Shown here: positions 1-7,679 of the stretch, one piece after another
Layout of the letters: each line of letters opens with the position of its first letter
Position numbering within the stretch: the first letter of the stretch is position 1
Assembly: GCF_030814835.1 (NCBI RefSeq)
Contig: NZ_JAUSVS010000002.1
Coordinates: 827,604-891,603, forward strand
Reading direction: 5' to 3'
Length of the DNA stretch: 64,000 bases
Source of the DNA: Caulobacter ginsengisoli
Lineage (GTDB): Bacteria; Pseudomonadota; Alphaproteobacteria; Caulobacterales; Caulobacteraceae
Translations under genes and position numbers: made by a program
Notes under the pieces: model-generated
Databases searched by the model: none
Told to the model about the DNA's origin: nothing
The model's input: the letters and a program-made list of their open reading frames with translations, nothing else

Positions 1-672
1 GGCCATGGACCCGCCCGGATCGCCGAACACGAAATCGTCGAAGCCGTCGCCGTTCATGTCACCGGCCGCGGCGACGATATTGCCGAAGCTGTAGAAGGCG
101 GTGGGGCTGTACAGGGTCAGACCAGCCAGGTTGTCCTGGTTGGCCGCGAAGCCGCCGGCATGGCCGAACAGGACAAACTGGCGGTTGGCGGCCGCCACGA
201 CGACATCGTCGAAGCCGTCGCCGTTGAAGTCGCCGGTCGCGATCGACTTGCCGAAACTGTTGTCGGGGAAGGTGTTCTCGATGCGGAAGCCATTGCTCCC
301 GTCCAACGTTGTCACATCGAGCTGGCTTGCAAATGCGCCGGCGTGTCCGAACACGACCCAGGCAAGGCCATTGTCCTGGTACGGCGTGCTGAGGATCAGG
401 TCGTCATAGCCATCGCCATTGATGTCGCCGACACCCGCGGCCGAGTAGGCGTTGGCGCCCGTGATGGTGAAGCTGCCGGCGCCCCCGCCCAGAACCACGT
501 AGGCGCCCGGGCTCGAGGTTTTCGTGCCGACGACGAAGTCGTCGAAGCCGTCGCCGTTGATGTCGCCCAGCGAGGCGAGGTCCCAGCCCGAATAGCTATA
601 GGTCTGGTCGGGCGCCGCCTCGGTTACGATAGCCGAGCCATCCAAGACGATTGTTGTCGGAAAACCAGGCAT
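1..672 (-). CDS. FG-GAP repeat protein, N-terminal part (secreted RTX-type, copy 1)
   Basis: Partial: 224 residues are visible and the frame runs off the left window edge. It starts at an ATG (672-670) preceded by GGAGGG at good spacing. Four FG-GAP loops of the form D-x-N-G-D-G-x-D-D-hydrophobic are visible, the first at about residue 37 and then roughly every 55-65 residues. Each is a calcium-binding loop of a beta-propeller blade. There is no signal peptide; the MPGF start resembles the MSNF and MSGF starts of the relatives at 1749 and 20884. By analogy the missing part should carry RTX nonapeptides and a C-terminal type I secretion tail, but that is inference. It is divergent from the HTH gene that follows. 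Function is probably a secreted or surface calcium-dependent protein. Confidence 0.85.
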   Translation of the reverse strand, partial: MPGFPTTIVLDGSAIVTEAAPDQTYSYSGWDLASLGDINGDGFDDFVVGTKTSSPGAYVVLGGGAGSFTITGANAYSAAGVGDINGDGYDDLILSTPYQDNGLAWVVFGHAGAFASQLDVTTLDGSNGFRIENTFPDNSFGKSIATGDFNGDGFDDVVVAAANRQFVLFGHAGGFAANQDNLAGLTLYSPTAFYSFGNIVAAAGDMNGDGFDDFVFGDPGGSMA

Positions 673-854
673 CGCCGCCCTCCCTCGCGGACCGCCCGCC
701 CGCGCCGCGGCGTTAGATCAGCGGTTCAATCCCCCGGGCAGGGAAAAAAATTGGCACAATTCCTGGGATGGGTAGGATGAAGTGCTGGGCATGACGGCGT
801 CGCGGGGGCGCCGGCTCCGATCGCGAACGGTCGGACTCGCGGAGGGATTTCAGC
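673..854. promoter_or_regulatory. Divergent intergenic region between FG-GAP copy 1 and HTH regulator 1
   Basis: About 180 bp separating two divergent genes, so it must hold both promoters. It contains a short A-run (745-751) with an AT-rich patch and one GANTC site (834-838). A GGAGGG motif at 841-846 looks like a ribosome binding site for a start upstream of the first ATG of the regulator. I see no clear -35/-10 pair or palindrome. Confidence 0.4.
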
Positions 855-896
855 CTGCCAGACCCCACCCCCTATCCAGCGGCCGATCTCGGCGCG

Positions 897-1814
897 ATGG
901 TCTTTGCGATGAGCAGGTCCGAGGAGCTGGCCGGGCTGCAGGCGCATCCGGACTTCGCCGCCGCGGCCCGCCGCACCTGCGACAGCTGGGCCCAGCCGGC
1001 CGGGGATCCGCGCCTGGGCCAGATTCTCAAGGACGTCGGCATCTTCATGGCCGCCCTGTGGACGGTGCAGCTCGAGGCTGAGCCCGAGGGCCTGACCCAT
1101 ACCAGCCTGGCCAGGGTCATGGCCGCCTGGGGCGTCGCCAGCCGGGGCCGGATCGGGCCGATGCTGATCTATCTGCAGTTCCGCAAGATGATCGCGCCGG
1201 CCCCGTCGCCCGACGGCCGGGTCCAGCGCTATGCGCCGACGCCGGCGCTGCGCGAGCTTCTGACCAACTGGTTCAGGCTGCAGCTCGAGGCCTGCCTGCC
1301 GGCCTGGCCCGCCACTGCCGCGGTCCTGACCGTCTGGAACCAGCCGGGGATGCCGGAACGGCTGATCGCCGCCCATGGCCGTTTCCTGCTGGGTTCGCAT
1401 CTGGCGCTGCTCCAGGCGCCGAACGCGCCGCCGACCGAGCGCAGGCTGGACGTCTTCTCGCATCGGCGGTCAGGCCTGGCGGTGCTGGGCCAGATCCTGG
1501 TCGACGCGAGCTCCGAAGGCGGGGACTTCCCGGCGCCGGGACCGGTGCGGCTGTCGGACCGGTCGCTGGCGCGGCGGGCCGACATCTCGCGCGGCCAGGC
1601 CCAGGCCATCCTCCGGGCGGGCGAGCAGGCCGGCTTCCTGCTGCGCGACCGCGAAGGCCTGACGACCCTGTCGCCCGACCTGATCCTGCAGGTGCGCAAC
1701 TTCCTGCCGATCTACTGGATGGGCCTGGCCTGGGCGGCCGAGCAGGCGCTAGAGCAGCCAGCCGCCGCTGTCGAGATGGACATCGCCGGTGATCTTCATC
1801 CGGTAGTCGGCTGA
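897..1814 (+). CDS. Winged-helix/HTH transcriptional regulator, paralogue 1
   Basis: 305 residues from the first ATG. The C-terminal third carries a helix-turn-helix around residues 218-250 ([16 protein letters not shown]). It aligns over its whole length with the protein at 4566-5486, including a shared block D-V-F-S-H-R, then G-D-x-F-P-A-x-G-x-V-R. The frame is open upstream, and a CTG at 855 sits 8 nt after GGAGGG. Starting there adds 14 residues and makes the N-terminus about as long as in the paralogue, so the true start may be 855. The last ~20 residues are encoded antisense to the 3' end of the RTX gene at 1749 and have no counterpart in the paralogue. Probable regulator of the neighbouring FG-GAP genes (inference from position). 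Confidence 0.75.
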   Translation: MVFAMSRSEELAGLQAHPDFAAAARRTCDSWAQPAGDPRLGQILKDVGIFMAALWTVQLEAEPEGLTHTSLARVMAAWGVASRGRIGPMLIYLQFRKMIAPAPSPDGRVQRYAPTPALRELLTNWFRLQLEACLPAWPATAAVLTVWNQPGMPERLIAAHGRFLLGSHLALLQAPNAPPTERRLDVFSHRRSGLAVLGQILVDASSEGGDFPAPGPVRLSDRSLARRADISRGQAQAILRAGEQAGFLLRDREGLTTLSPDLILQVRNFLPIYWMGLAWAAEQALEQPAAAVEMDIAGDLHPVVG

Positions 1815-4496
1815 GCCGTCGCCATCGACGTCGAGCGAGAGCAGGGTGATCCCGCCCGAGACGTTCAGCGTCATCTCGCCGGCATGGTGGCTGAAACTTC
1901 CGACCAGATGGAAGGCGTCGTCCGCGCCGGTCGAGCTGTCGGCGTCGATGGCCGACAGGTCGAGTTTGTCGCCCTGGACCAGGATCAGATCGTTGACCGT
2001 GTCGACCTCGACCGCGCCGCCCAGATGGCTCTGGATCACCGACGCCTGCCGCACCACGAAGGTGTCGGCCCCCGCACCGCCGACCAGGATGTCCGAGCCC
2101 GTCCCGCCGATCAGGACGTCATTGCCGTTCATTCCCTTCAGCACGTCGTCGCCGGCCTGGCCGTCGAGGGTGTTGGCGCCGGTGTTGCCGGTGATGGCGT
2201 TGACCGCGCCGTTGCCCGTTCCGTCGATATTGCCGGTTCCATCGAGGACCAGGTTCTCGAGGTTGGCGCCCATGACCCAGCCGATGCTGGCCCGGATCAT
2301 GTCGGTCCCCTGGCCGGCCAGTTCCACCGTCGTGTCGCCCGCGTCGTCGACAGAGTAGGTGTCGTCGCCCAGGCCCCCGGTCATGGCGTCTCCGCCCGTG
2401 CCGCCGTCCAGGACGTCGTTGCCGTCGCCGCCGGTCAGGGAGTCGATCCCGCCGCCGCCGTTGAGCTGGTCGTTACCCGTGCCGCCGTCCAGGCCGTCAT
2501 TGTCGCCGCCGCCGTCGAGGATGTCGTTACCCGCGCCGCCGGCCAGGATGTCGTTGCCGATCCCGCCGTCCAGCCGGTCGTTGTCGCCCTGGCCGTCCAG
2601 GCTGTCGGTCCCATCGCCGCCCAGCAGCTGGTCGTCGCCGATCCCGCCCAGCAGGGTGTCGTCGCCCAGCCCGCCCTTGATCAGGTCCGCCCCGGCCCCG
2701 CCATCCAGCGTGTTGCTCCCGGCGTTGCCGGTCATGACGTTGGCGGCGGTGTTGCCGGTCCCGTCGATATCGCCCGAGCCGTCGAGGATCAGCTTCTCGA
2801 TGTTGGCGGCCAGGGTCCAGTCTATGGTCGTATACACGACGTCGCTGCCCTCGCCGCCGGCCTCCACCGTGGTGTCGCCAATGTCGTCGACATAGTAGCT
2901 GTCGTCGCCGGCCCCGCCGGTCATGGCGTCGGCCCCGGTCCCACCATCCAGCAGGTCGCCGCCGTCGTCGCCGGACAGGGTGTCGGCGCCCACCAGGCCG
3001 TAGAGGATGTCGGCCCCGCCGCCCCCGTCCAGGATGTCGTCGCCCGGCGCGCCGGTCAGGGTGTTGTCGCCGCTGTCGCCGTCGAACACCTGGGTCGTCC
3101 AGCGGCCGTAGATGACGTAGCTCTTGCCGCCGCCGGAAACCAGGATGTCATCCAGGCCGTCATGGTTGACATCGCCCGCGCCGCTGACGCTCGGGCCGGA
3201 TAGGGTGACCCCTATGTTGTTGATGCGGAAGCCGTCCAGCGCGCCCAGGCCAGCCATGTTCAGGGTGGTCCCGGCCAGGTCGGGCCCGCCGAAAATCACA
3301 TAGGCGGCGCCGGAGCCAGGGAAGCCGGCCGGCGCGGCGACGATGACGTCGTCGTAGCCATCGCCGTTGACGTCGCCCAGACCCGCGACCGAGGTCCCGA
3401 ACCTGGAGCTGCCGCCGCCGCTGTTGTCGCCCACCAGCCGCATCCAGCGGCTGTCCGGGACGCCGGTCGTCAGATCGATGTCGCCGCTGGCCCCGCCGAA
3501 GACGACGTAGGCCTCGCCAAAGGAACCTTTGGCCCAGCTGCCTACGATAATGTCGTCGAAGCCATCGCCGTTGACATCGCCCGCCGAGGCCCAGGTCGGC
3601 ACGATCGGCCCGTGAATATGCATCCCCCTGGAGGGGTCGACATGGTCGATGTCGAACGAGGTCCAGCCGCTGGCGGCGGCGTCGCCATAGATCACATAGG
3701 CGTCGTAGTTGTTGACGCCCACCAGCAGGTCGGCGATCCCGTCGCCGTTGAAGTCACCGGCCGCCGACAGGTGCTGGCCCAGGTTCGGCTGGGCGGCGGT
3801 CCCGGTGATGGTGAATCCGCCGCCGATGACCGTTTCGCTGGAGAGGGCGTAGCCGGGCCTGCCGAAATAGACCTCGACCCGACCATTGACGTTGGGATGG
3901 TTAGGGTCGAACCCGGCATAGGGATGCACGTAGTCGGCCATCACCACATCGTCGAAGCCGTCGCCGTTCAGGTCGACGGCGGCGACCAGGGCGCCGGCAT
4001 GGCCGGAGGTTGTAGGACCGTTCAGGCGGAAGGCCTGCTCCTGGTTGGGGTTGTCGGCCCACTCCACGGCCGAAAATCCGCTCTGGCGGCCCAGCACCAC
4101 GAAGACGGAGCCGGCGTCCGTAGTCCCCGGGTCGGCGTTGGGGTTCCCAACCAGCACGTCGGCCAGGCCGTCGCCGTTGAAGTCTCCCCCCGTGACGGAA
4201 AAGCCGGCGCGGCCGTTCAACGTCGTGCCACGGACCTCGAACCCATTGGTTCCGTCCAGGGCGGACAGGTTCAGTGTGGCCGGTAGGCCCGAGGCGTTGC
4301 CGAACACCACAAAGACGCCGCCGACATGGTAGTAGAGGTCCGGCGCGCCGACGACGAAATCGTCGAAGCCGTCGCCGTTGATGTCGCCGATGCGGGCCAG
4401 GCTGAATCCCGCGCTGGCGGTGGGGTTGGCGGTCAGCACCGAGCCGTCGGCCGAGTCCAGGCTGGCGACATCGAGAACGGCGGGGAAATTGGACAT
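1749..4496 (-). CDS. FG-GAP beta-propeller plus RTX calcium-binding secreted protein (copy 2)
   Basis: 915 residues. Residues 1-470 hold seven FG-GAP units (loops of type D-x-N-G-D-G-x-D-D), enough for one seven-bladed propeller. Residues ~475-840 are RTX nonapeptides (G-G-x-G-x-D-x-L-x) interrupted twice by a spacer of the type T-V-E...[14 protein letters not shown]. The last ~75 residues are a tail ([10 protein letters not shown] through D-S-G-G-W-L-L) shared with the proteins at 20884 and 51888. There is no N-terminal signal peptide, as expected of type I secretion substrates; RTX repeats fold on calcium outside the cell. It lies downstream of the HTH gene at 4566 on the same strand, with a 69-nt gap containing a hairpin. 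Its 3' end overlaps the convergent regulator by 66 nt. Likely a surface or matrix protein; ligand unknown. Confidence 0.9.
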   Translation of the reverse strand: MSNFPAVLDVASLDSADGSVLTANPTASAGFSLARIGDINGDGFDDFVVGAPDLYYHVGGVFVVFGNASGLPATLNLSALDGTNGFEVRGTTLNGRAGFSVTGGDFNGDGLADVLVGNPNADPGTTDAGSVFVVLGRQSGFSAVEWADNPNQEQAFRLNGPTTSGHAGALVAAVDLNGDGFDDVVMADYVHPYAGFDPNHPNVNGRVEVYFGRPGYALSSETVIGGGFTITGTAAQPNLGQHLSAAGDFNGDGIADLLVGVNNYDAYVIYGDAAASGWTSFDIDHVDPSRGMHIHGPIVPTWASAGDVNGDGFDDIIVGSWAKGSFGEAYVVFGGASGDIDLTTGVPDSRWMRLVGDNSGGGSSRFGTSVAGLGDVNGDGYDDVIVAAPAGFPGSGAAYVIFGGPDLAGTTLNMAGLGALDGFRINNIGVTLSGPSVSGAGDVNHDGLDDILVSGGGKSYVIYGRWTTQVFDGDSGDNTLTGAPGDDILDGGGGADILYGLVGADTLSGDDGGDLLDGGTGADAMTGGAGDDSYYVDDIGDTTVEAGGEGSDVVYTTIDWTLAANIEKLILDGSGDIDGTGNTAANVMTGNAGSNTLDGGAGADLIKGGLGDDTLLGGIGDDQLLGGDGTDSLDGQGDNDRLDGGIGNDILAGGAGNDILDGGGDNDGLDGGTGNDQLNGGGGIDSLTGGDGNDVLDGGTGGDAMTGGLGDDTYSVDDAGDTTVELAGQGTDMIRASIGWVMGANLENLVLDGTGNIDGTGNGAVNAITGNTGANTLDGQAGDDVLKGMNGNDVLIGGTGSDILVGGAGADTFVVRQASVIQSHLGGAVEVDTVNDLILVQGDKLDLSAIDADSSTGADDAFHLVGSFSHHAGEMTLNVSGGITLLSLDVDGDGSADYRMKITGDVHLDSGGWLL

Positions 4497-4535
4497 GACG
4501 GCTCTCCGGGGCGGACGCGGTCCCCTTAAAGAGCC

Positions 4536-4554
4536 GATCGGCGCGCGGCCGATC
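4536..4554. repeat. Short inverted repeat between HTH 2 and FG-GAP copy 2
   Basis: GATCGGC (4536-4542) and GCCGATC (4548-4554) form a 7-bp stem in the 69-nt gap between the stop of the HTH gene and the start of the RTX gene. There is no T-tract of terminator type directly after it. It could be an operator or an mRNA structure that modulates the downstream gene. Confidence 0.45.
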
Positions 4555-4565
4555 AGTGGAAATTT

Positions 4566-5486
4566 TTAGCAGACCTGTGGCCCGGCCTCGGCCAGCACCC
4601 GTCGCGCGTTCCAGGCGAACATCCGCACGTTGCCGGCGCAGAAGAAGCGGACATTGTAGGCCAGGGTCGGGGTGATGGTCGCCTCGCCCTCGGCCAGGTC
4701 GGCCAGGAGGCCCAGCTTCTCGGCGGCCTGCAGCTGGTGGCGGACATGGGCGCGCGAACTGGCGCTGAGCCTGGCCAGGCGGCTGACGCTGAAGCGGACC
4801 CGCCCCGCCGCGGGGAATGTGTCGCCGGAAGACGTCTCGGCGTTCTGCAGCAGGCCGGCCAGGATCATCATGCCGCCATTGCGATGCGAGAAGACGTCCA
4901 GTGAGATTTCCGGCGCCGAGAGATGCTCGAGCACCGCCACCACCTGCTCGCCGTGGCGGTGCGCCCACGCGCGCGCCAGACCTGGCTCGTCGAAGCGCGC
5001 GCAGAGCCGGGCGATGTCGGCGTCGAGGGCGGCGGCCCAGGCCAGTTCACGCCGGATACGGCCGAAATAGGCGGCGATGAGCTTGGCGGTCGGCGCGAAC
5101 CGCCGAACGCCGGCGCCCTCGCCCGCGCCCTGGTCCGGTTCGATATAGCCGATGAAACGCAGATAGATCAGGATCGAGGCGGCGCGGCCCCGGCTGGAGA
5201 CGCCGGTGGCGGTCAGCAGGGCTTCGAGTCGCGGGCGGGTCAACCCGCCCGGCTCGCCATCCAGATAGAAGGTCAGTATGGCGCCAACGACCCGGCCCAC
5301 ATCGCGCAGCAGGCCGATATCGCCGGTGTCGGCCATGTCGCGCGGCAGCCAGCAACTGACCGCCTGGCGCACGGCCTGGTCAAAGCCCGGCAGCGCCATG
5401 ACCCTGGCCACTTCCCGCCTGTCCAGAACCGCCGCCGCCTCGGCCGCCCCCGGATTTTCACCAACCGCCCGCATCGCCCTACCCAT
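4566..5486 (-). CDS. Winged-helix/HTH transcriptional regulator, paralogue 2
   Basis: 306 residues, paralogous to the protein at 897-1814. Shared landmarks are G-V-S-S-R-G-R-A near residue 95, D-V-F-S-H-R near 200, and the helix-turn-helix V-R-F-S-V-S-R-L-A-R-L-S-A-S-S-R near 230. The family is not one I can name beyond winged-helix fold. It is probably cotranscribed with the downstream RTX gene at 1749-4496. A second in-frame ATG at 5474 is an alternative start. Cytoplasmic; likely controls expression of the adjacent secreted protein (inference). Confidence 0.75.
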   Translation of the reverse strand: MGRAMRAVGENPGAAEAAAVLDRREVARVMALPGFDQAVRQAVSCWLPRDMADTGDIGLLRDVGRVVGAILTFYLDGEPGGLTRPRLEALLTATGVSSRGRAASILIYLRFIGYIEPDQGAGEGAGVRRFAPTAKLIAAYFGRIRRELAWAAALDADIARLCARFDEPGLARAWAHRHGEQVVAVLEHLSAPEISLDVFSHRNGGMMILAGLLQNAETSSGDTFPAAGRVRFSVSRLARLSASSRAHVRHQLQAAEKLGLLADLAEGEATITPTLAYNVRFFCAGNVRMFAWNARRVLAEAGPQVC

Positions 5487-5562
5487 ACTGGGTAAGTCTG
5501 TAGCGCCACCGGCCCCGCAGCGCCACGCCGTCGGTTCCCGCTGTGGGGAATCGCGCCCAACG

Positions 5563-5593
5563 AAAAACGCCCCGCGGTCTCCCGCGGGGCGTT
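5563..5593 (-). terminator. Rho-independent terminator of the RcnB-like gene
   Basis: On the minus strand a strong GC stem (AACGCCCCGCGG pairing with CCGCGGGGCGTT, 4-nt loop) is followed at once by a T-run. It lies 22 bp past the stop codon of the gene at 5615-6118 and separates it from the HTH gene downstream. Confidence 0.8.
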
Positions 5594-5614
5594 CATTTCG
5601 GACTGGAACGGCGT

Positions 5615-6118
5615 CTAGTAGCCGTAGCCGCCGTTGCTGTTGGCGATGACCTCGTAGATCAGGCCCGTGGCGATGGCGGCCAGCAGATAGTCGTTGCCGA
5701 CCCGGTACCAGTAGTAGCCGCGGGGCGGCGGGCGCAGGCGATAGCGGCCGTAGTCGTAGACCACGTAGCCGCGGCTGCGATACGAGCCCGGCAGGTAGGC
5801 GCCGCGACGCCAGGCGTAGTAGCCCGGGCGATAGCCAGGGCGGCCGTAGTAGCTGGCCGGCGGCGGGCCATAGGCCCAGCGGCCGTTGTAGTAGTAGCCG
5901 TTATGACGCTGACGGTCCCAACGGCGGTCGTCGCGACGGTCGTCACGACGGTCGTCGCGGCGATCCCAGCGGCGGTCATCCCGGCGATCATCGCGACGGT
6001 CGTCCCGGCGATCGTCACGGCGGTCCCAGCGCGACTGGGCGTTGGCGTCGGTGGCCGCGACCACCATGGGCCCCGCCACGCAGGCGATGCTGGCAATGGC
6101 CATAATCAGACGTTTCAT
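5615..6118 (-). CDS. RcnB-like periplasmic protein with RRDD repeats
   Basis: 167 residues from the ATG at 6118, chosen because CAGGAGG lies 8 nt upstream and an N-terminal signal peptide (MKRLIMAIASIACVAGP, cleaved near A-N-A-Q) follows. After the signal comes a tract of about ten R-R-D-D or R-R-W-D units (residues ~30-70). Then a Gly/Tyr/Pro-rich segment and a C-terminal W/Y-Y-R-V-G-N-D-Y-L-L-A-A-I-A-T-G block typical of the RcnB family, whose founder affects nickel/cobalt homeostasis in the periplasm. Metal binding here is not shown, since the repeats are Arg/Asp rather than His rich. A terminator follows. Confidence 0.75.
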   Translation of the reverse strand: MKRLIMAIASIACVAGPMVVAATDANAQSRWDRRDDRRDDRRDDRRDDRRWDRRDDRRDDRRDDRRWDRQRHNGYYYNGRWAYGPPPASYYGRPGYRPGYYAWRRGAYLPGSYRSRGYVVYDYGRYRLRPPPRGYYWYRVGNDYLLAAIATGLIYEVIANSNGGYGY

Positions 6119-6507
6119 GAGCACGTCCTCCTGTTTACAGCGGCCGATCCCAGCCAAGAGCCGGCCGTCAGATGATCCCTCGACAGGCCTTCATGGTGAA
6201 TCGCCGGGCCTGAACCCAATCTGAACGCCCCGGTCAGGATGGGTGTTCCGCAGGTCCCCCTTAACAATCAGAGACTCCCAACCCCCGCCGCTAACCCCTC
6301 GTTACGGGCTTCGTAACCGCCCGGTAGCACCGGTGAATCAACCCTGACCGAAACCTAGCCTGAATGCTAAACCGCGACAAAATATAGCGTTTTTCAGGTG
6401 CGTTTTTCTTCTGGACCCCTATTCGATTAACCCTGCTTTCATGCCTGGAGCTCTTTCATCGTCTCATGACGAACGCCCAGAACGGGCGCCCAAAGGGGAT
6501 TACGGTC
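6119..6507. promoter_or_regulatory. Divergent promoter region with GANTC sites and a CtrA-like box
   Basis: 389 bp with no credible gene. It contains three GANTC sites (6198-6202, 6273-6277, 6335-6339), a CTAA-N7-TTAC element (6291-6305), and TTAA-N7-TTCA at 6427-6441, one mismatch from the CtrA consensus TTAA-N7-TTAA. This composition suggests cell-cycle-regulated transcription of the Sel1-like gene and possibly of the RcnB-like gene. Confidence 0.5.
6427..6441 (+). promoter_or_regulatory. CtrA-like binding box upstream of the Sel1-like gene
   Basis: TTAA (6427-6430), seven bases, then TTCA (6438-6441), 67 bp before the start codon at 6508. It differs from the CtrA consensus at one position of the second half-site. 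Confidence 0.4.
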
Positions 6508-6786
6508 ATGTCGATGGTTATGGAAATGGAGGCCGCCGCGCCTCCGATGCCGCTGCCGGGGCCCGATACGTCGGGCGATGAGCTGTTCCGCATGGGACTG
6601 CTGTATTCGACCGGTCAGGGCGGGGCGCCGCTGGACTATGTCTCGGCCCACATGCTGTTCAACCTGGCGGCCATGCGCGGCTCTCTCGAGGCCCGTATCT
6701 ACCGCAAGGAAATCAGCCAGGAGATGGCGTCGGAAGACGTCGCCGAAGCCCAGCGCGCCGCCCGCGAGTGGCTGGCCCGCGCTTAA
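6508..6786 (+). CDS. Sel1-like/TPR small protein
   Basis: 92 residues. The ATG at 6508 was chosen over 6466 because AGGGG lies 9 nt upstream. One Sel1-type repeat is visible (residues ~28-58: L-F-R-M-G-L-L-Y-S-T-G-Q-G-G, then D-Y-V-S-A-H-M-L-F-N-L-A-A-M-R-G), followed by an amphipathic helix rich in E/A/R. There is no signal peptide. Sel1 units mediate protein-protein contacts. It runs toward hfsD and stops 12 bp from it. A role in the holdfast locus is possible from position and the shared regulatory signature, but is not shown. Confidence 0.75.
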   Translation: MSMVMEMEAAAPPMPLPGPDTSGDELFRMGLLYSTGQGGAPLDYVSAHMLFNLAAMRGSLEARIYRKEISQEMASEDVAEAQRAAREWLARA

Positions 6787-6798
6787 GGCGCCGCCAGC

Positions 6799-7584
6799 CT
6801 ACTGGCTGACGCCGTTGATGGCGTAGCTGAACTGCAGGGGCAGCAGGTCGCGGAACTGCTGCATATAGACCCCCACCTGGGCCACGCCGGTGCGCGGCAC
6901 GACGATCACGTCGAACCGCCGCAGGGGCACCAGGTCCCGTCCCGCCGGGTTCTTCATCACCTGATCCAGATCGACCGTCCGGGCCATGGCCGTTCCGCCG
7001 GGGCCGCGGCGGATCACCACGATCTTGTGGGTCCGGGCGCTGGATTTGAAGCCGCCGGCCAGCGCGATGGCCTGCAGGGCGTTGATGTCGCCGGGCATGT
7101 CATAGACCCCCGACTTGTCGACCTCGCCCATCACGAACACCTTCAGGGGCTGGGCGGTCTTGACCGCCACCGACACCTGCGGCCGGCGCAGCTGGGTCGC
7201 ATAGGCGGCGGTCAGGGCGTCCTGCAGCTGGGGAATGGTGCGGTCGGCGGCCATCACCGGCTGGATGAGGGGCAGGGAGACGCGGCCGTCCGGCTGCACC
7301 GTCACCGTCTTGTTGAGTTCCGGGGCGGAGGGGACAGTGATGTCCAGCTCATCGCCCGGATAGAGGCGGTATTCCGGCTCCGAGTCGCTCCAATCGGCGT
7401 AGCCGATATTGGCGAAGGCGCCGGGCGCGTCGCGCTCGGGTTCAGGCGCCGGGGCGGCCGTCGAAGCGGGGGGAGGGGACTGGCCCTCGCGATAGCCCGG
7501 CCAGCGCAGGTTGCCCGCCTGCGCGCTGGCGGCGACGGCGCAGGTCGCCAGCAGCGTGACCATCAGGCGGGAACGAGGGCTCAT
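6799..7584 (-). CDS. hfsD: Polysaccharide export outer-membrane protein (Wza-type), holdfast HfsD
   Basis: 261 residues from the ATG at 7584; a TTG at 7593 in the same frame is less likely. A signal peptide (residues 1-25, cleavage near A-S-A-Q-A-G) has no lipobox. A Poly_export domain (Y-R-L-Y-P-G-D-E-L-D-I-T-V then V-T-V-Q-P-D-G-R-V-S-L-P at ~70-105) is followed by a SLBB domain (V-F-V-M-G-E-V-D-K-S-G-V-Y at ~150). In Wzx/Wzy systems this protein forms the outer-membrane channel. It is divergent from the Wzc-like gene, with a CtrA-like box between them. Assigned to holdfast because the full set of holdfast-type enzymes follows. Confidence 0.85.
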   Translation of the reverse strand: MSPRSRLMVTLLATCAVAASAQAGNLRWPGYREGQSPPPASTAAPAPEPERDAPGAFANIGYADWSDSEPEYRLYPGDELDITVPSAPELNKTVTVQPDGRVSLPLIQPVMAADRTIPQLQDALTAAYATQLRRPQVSVAVKTAQPLKVFVMGEVDKSGVYDMPGDINALQAIALAGGFKSSARTHKIVVIRRGPGGTAMARTVDLDQVMKNPAGRDLVPLRRFDVIVVPRTGVAQVGVYMQQFRDLLPLQFSYAINGVSQ

Positions 7585-7593
7585 GGTGTCCAA

Positions 7594-7679
7594 CCGTTAA
7601 CGAGAATGGGTAACGGAGCGTTAATGACGCGCGGCCAGGGTGGCTGAGACTAGAAGAGTCTTGGATTCGCCGACACCCG
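7594..7679. promoter_or_regulatory. Bidirectional hfsD/hfsA promoter with CtrA-like box and two GANTC sites
   Basis: Between the divergent export genes lie GTAA-N7-TTAA (7610-7624), one mismatch from the CtrA consensus, and two CcrM-type GANTC sites (GAGTC 7656-7660, GATTC 7664-7668) within 13 bp just upstream of the hfsA start. An imperfect palindrome (CCGTTAAC 7595-7602, GGTAACGG 7609-7616) overlaps the box. This is the pattern expected of a cell-cycle-regulated Caulobacter promoter. Confidence 0.6.

Noticed and set aside
753..772. Possible sigma-54 promoter (TTGGCAC element)
   Set aside because: The -24 half is good, but the -12 half (TTGC) is not present at the right distance.
1884..3203. 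Long open frame on the plus strand opposite RTX copy 2 (439 codons), with similar ones at 22261-23922, 51882-53156 and 53205-54926
   Set aside because: They are mirror frames of the GC-rich, repetitive Gly/Asp codons of the RTX and FG-GAP genes; products are Val/Ala/Asp-rich with no known domain or ribosome binding site.
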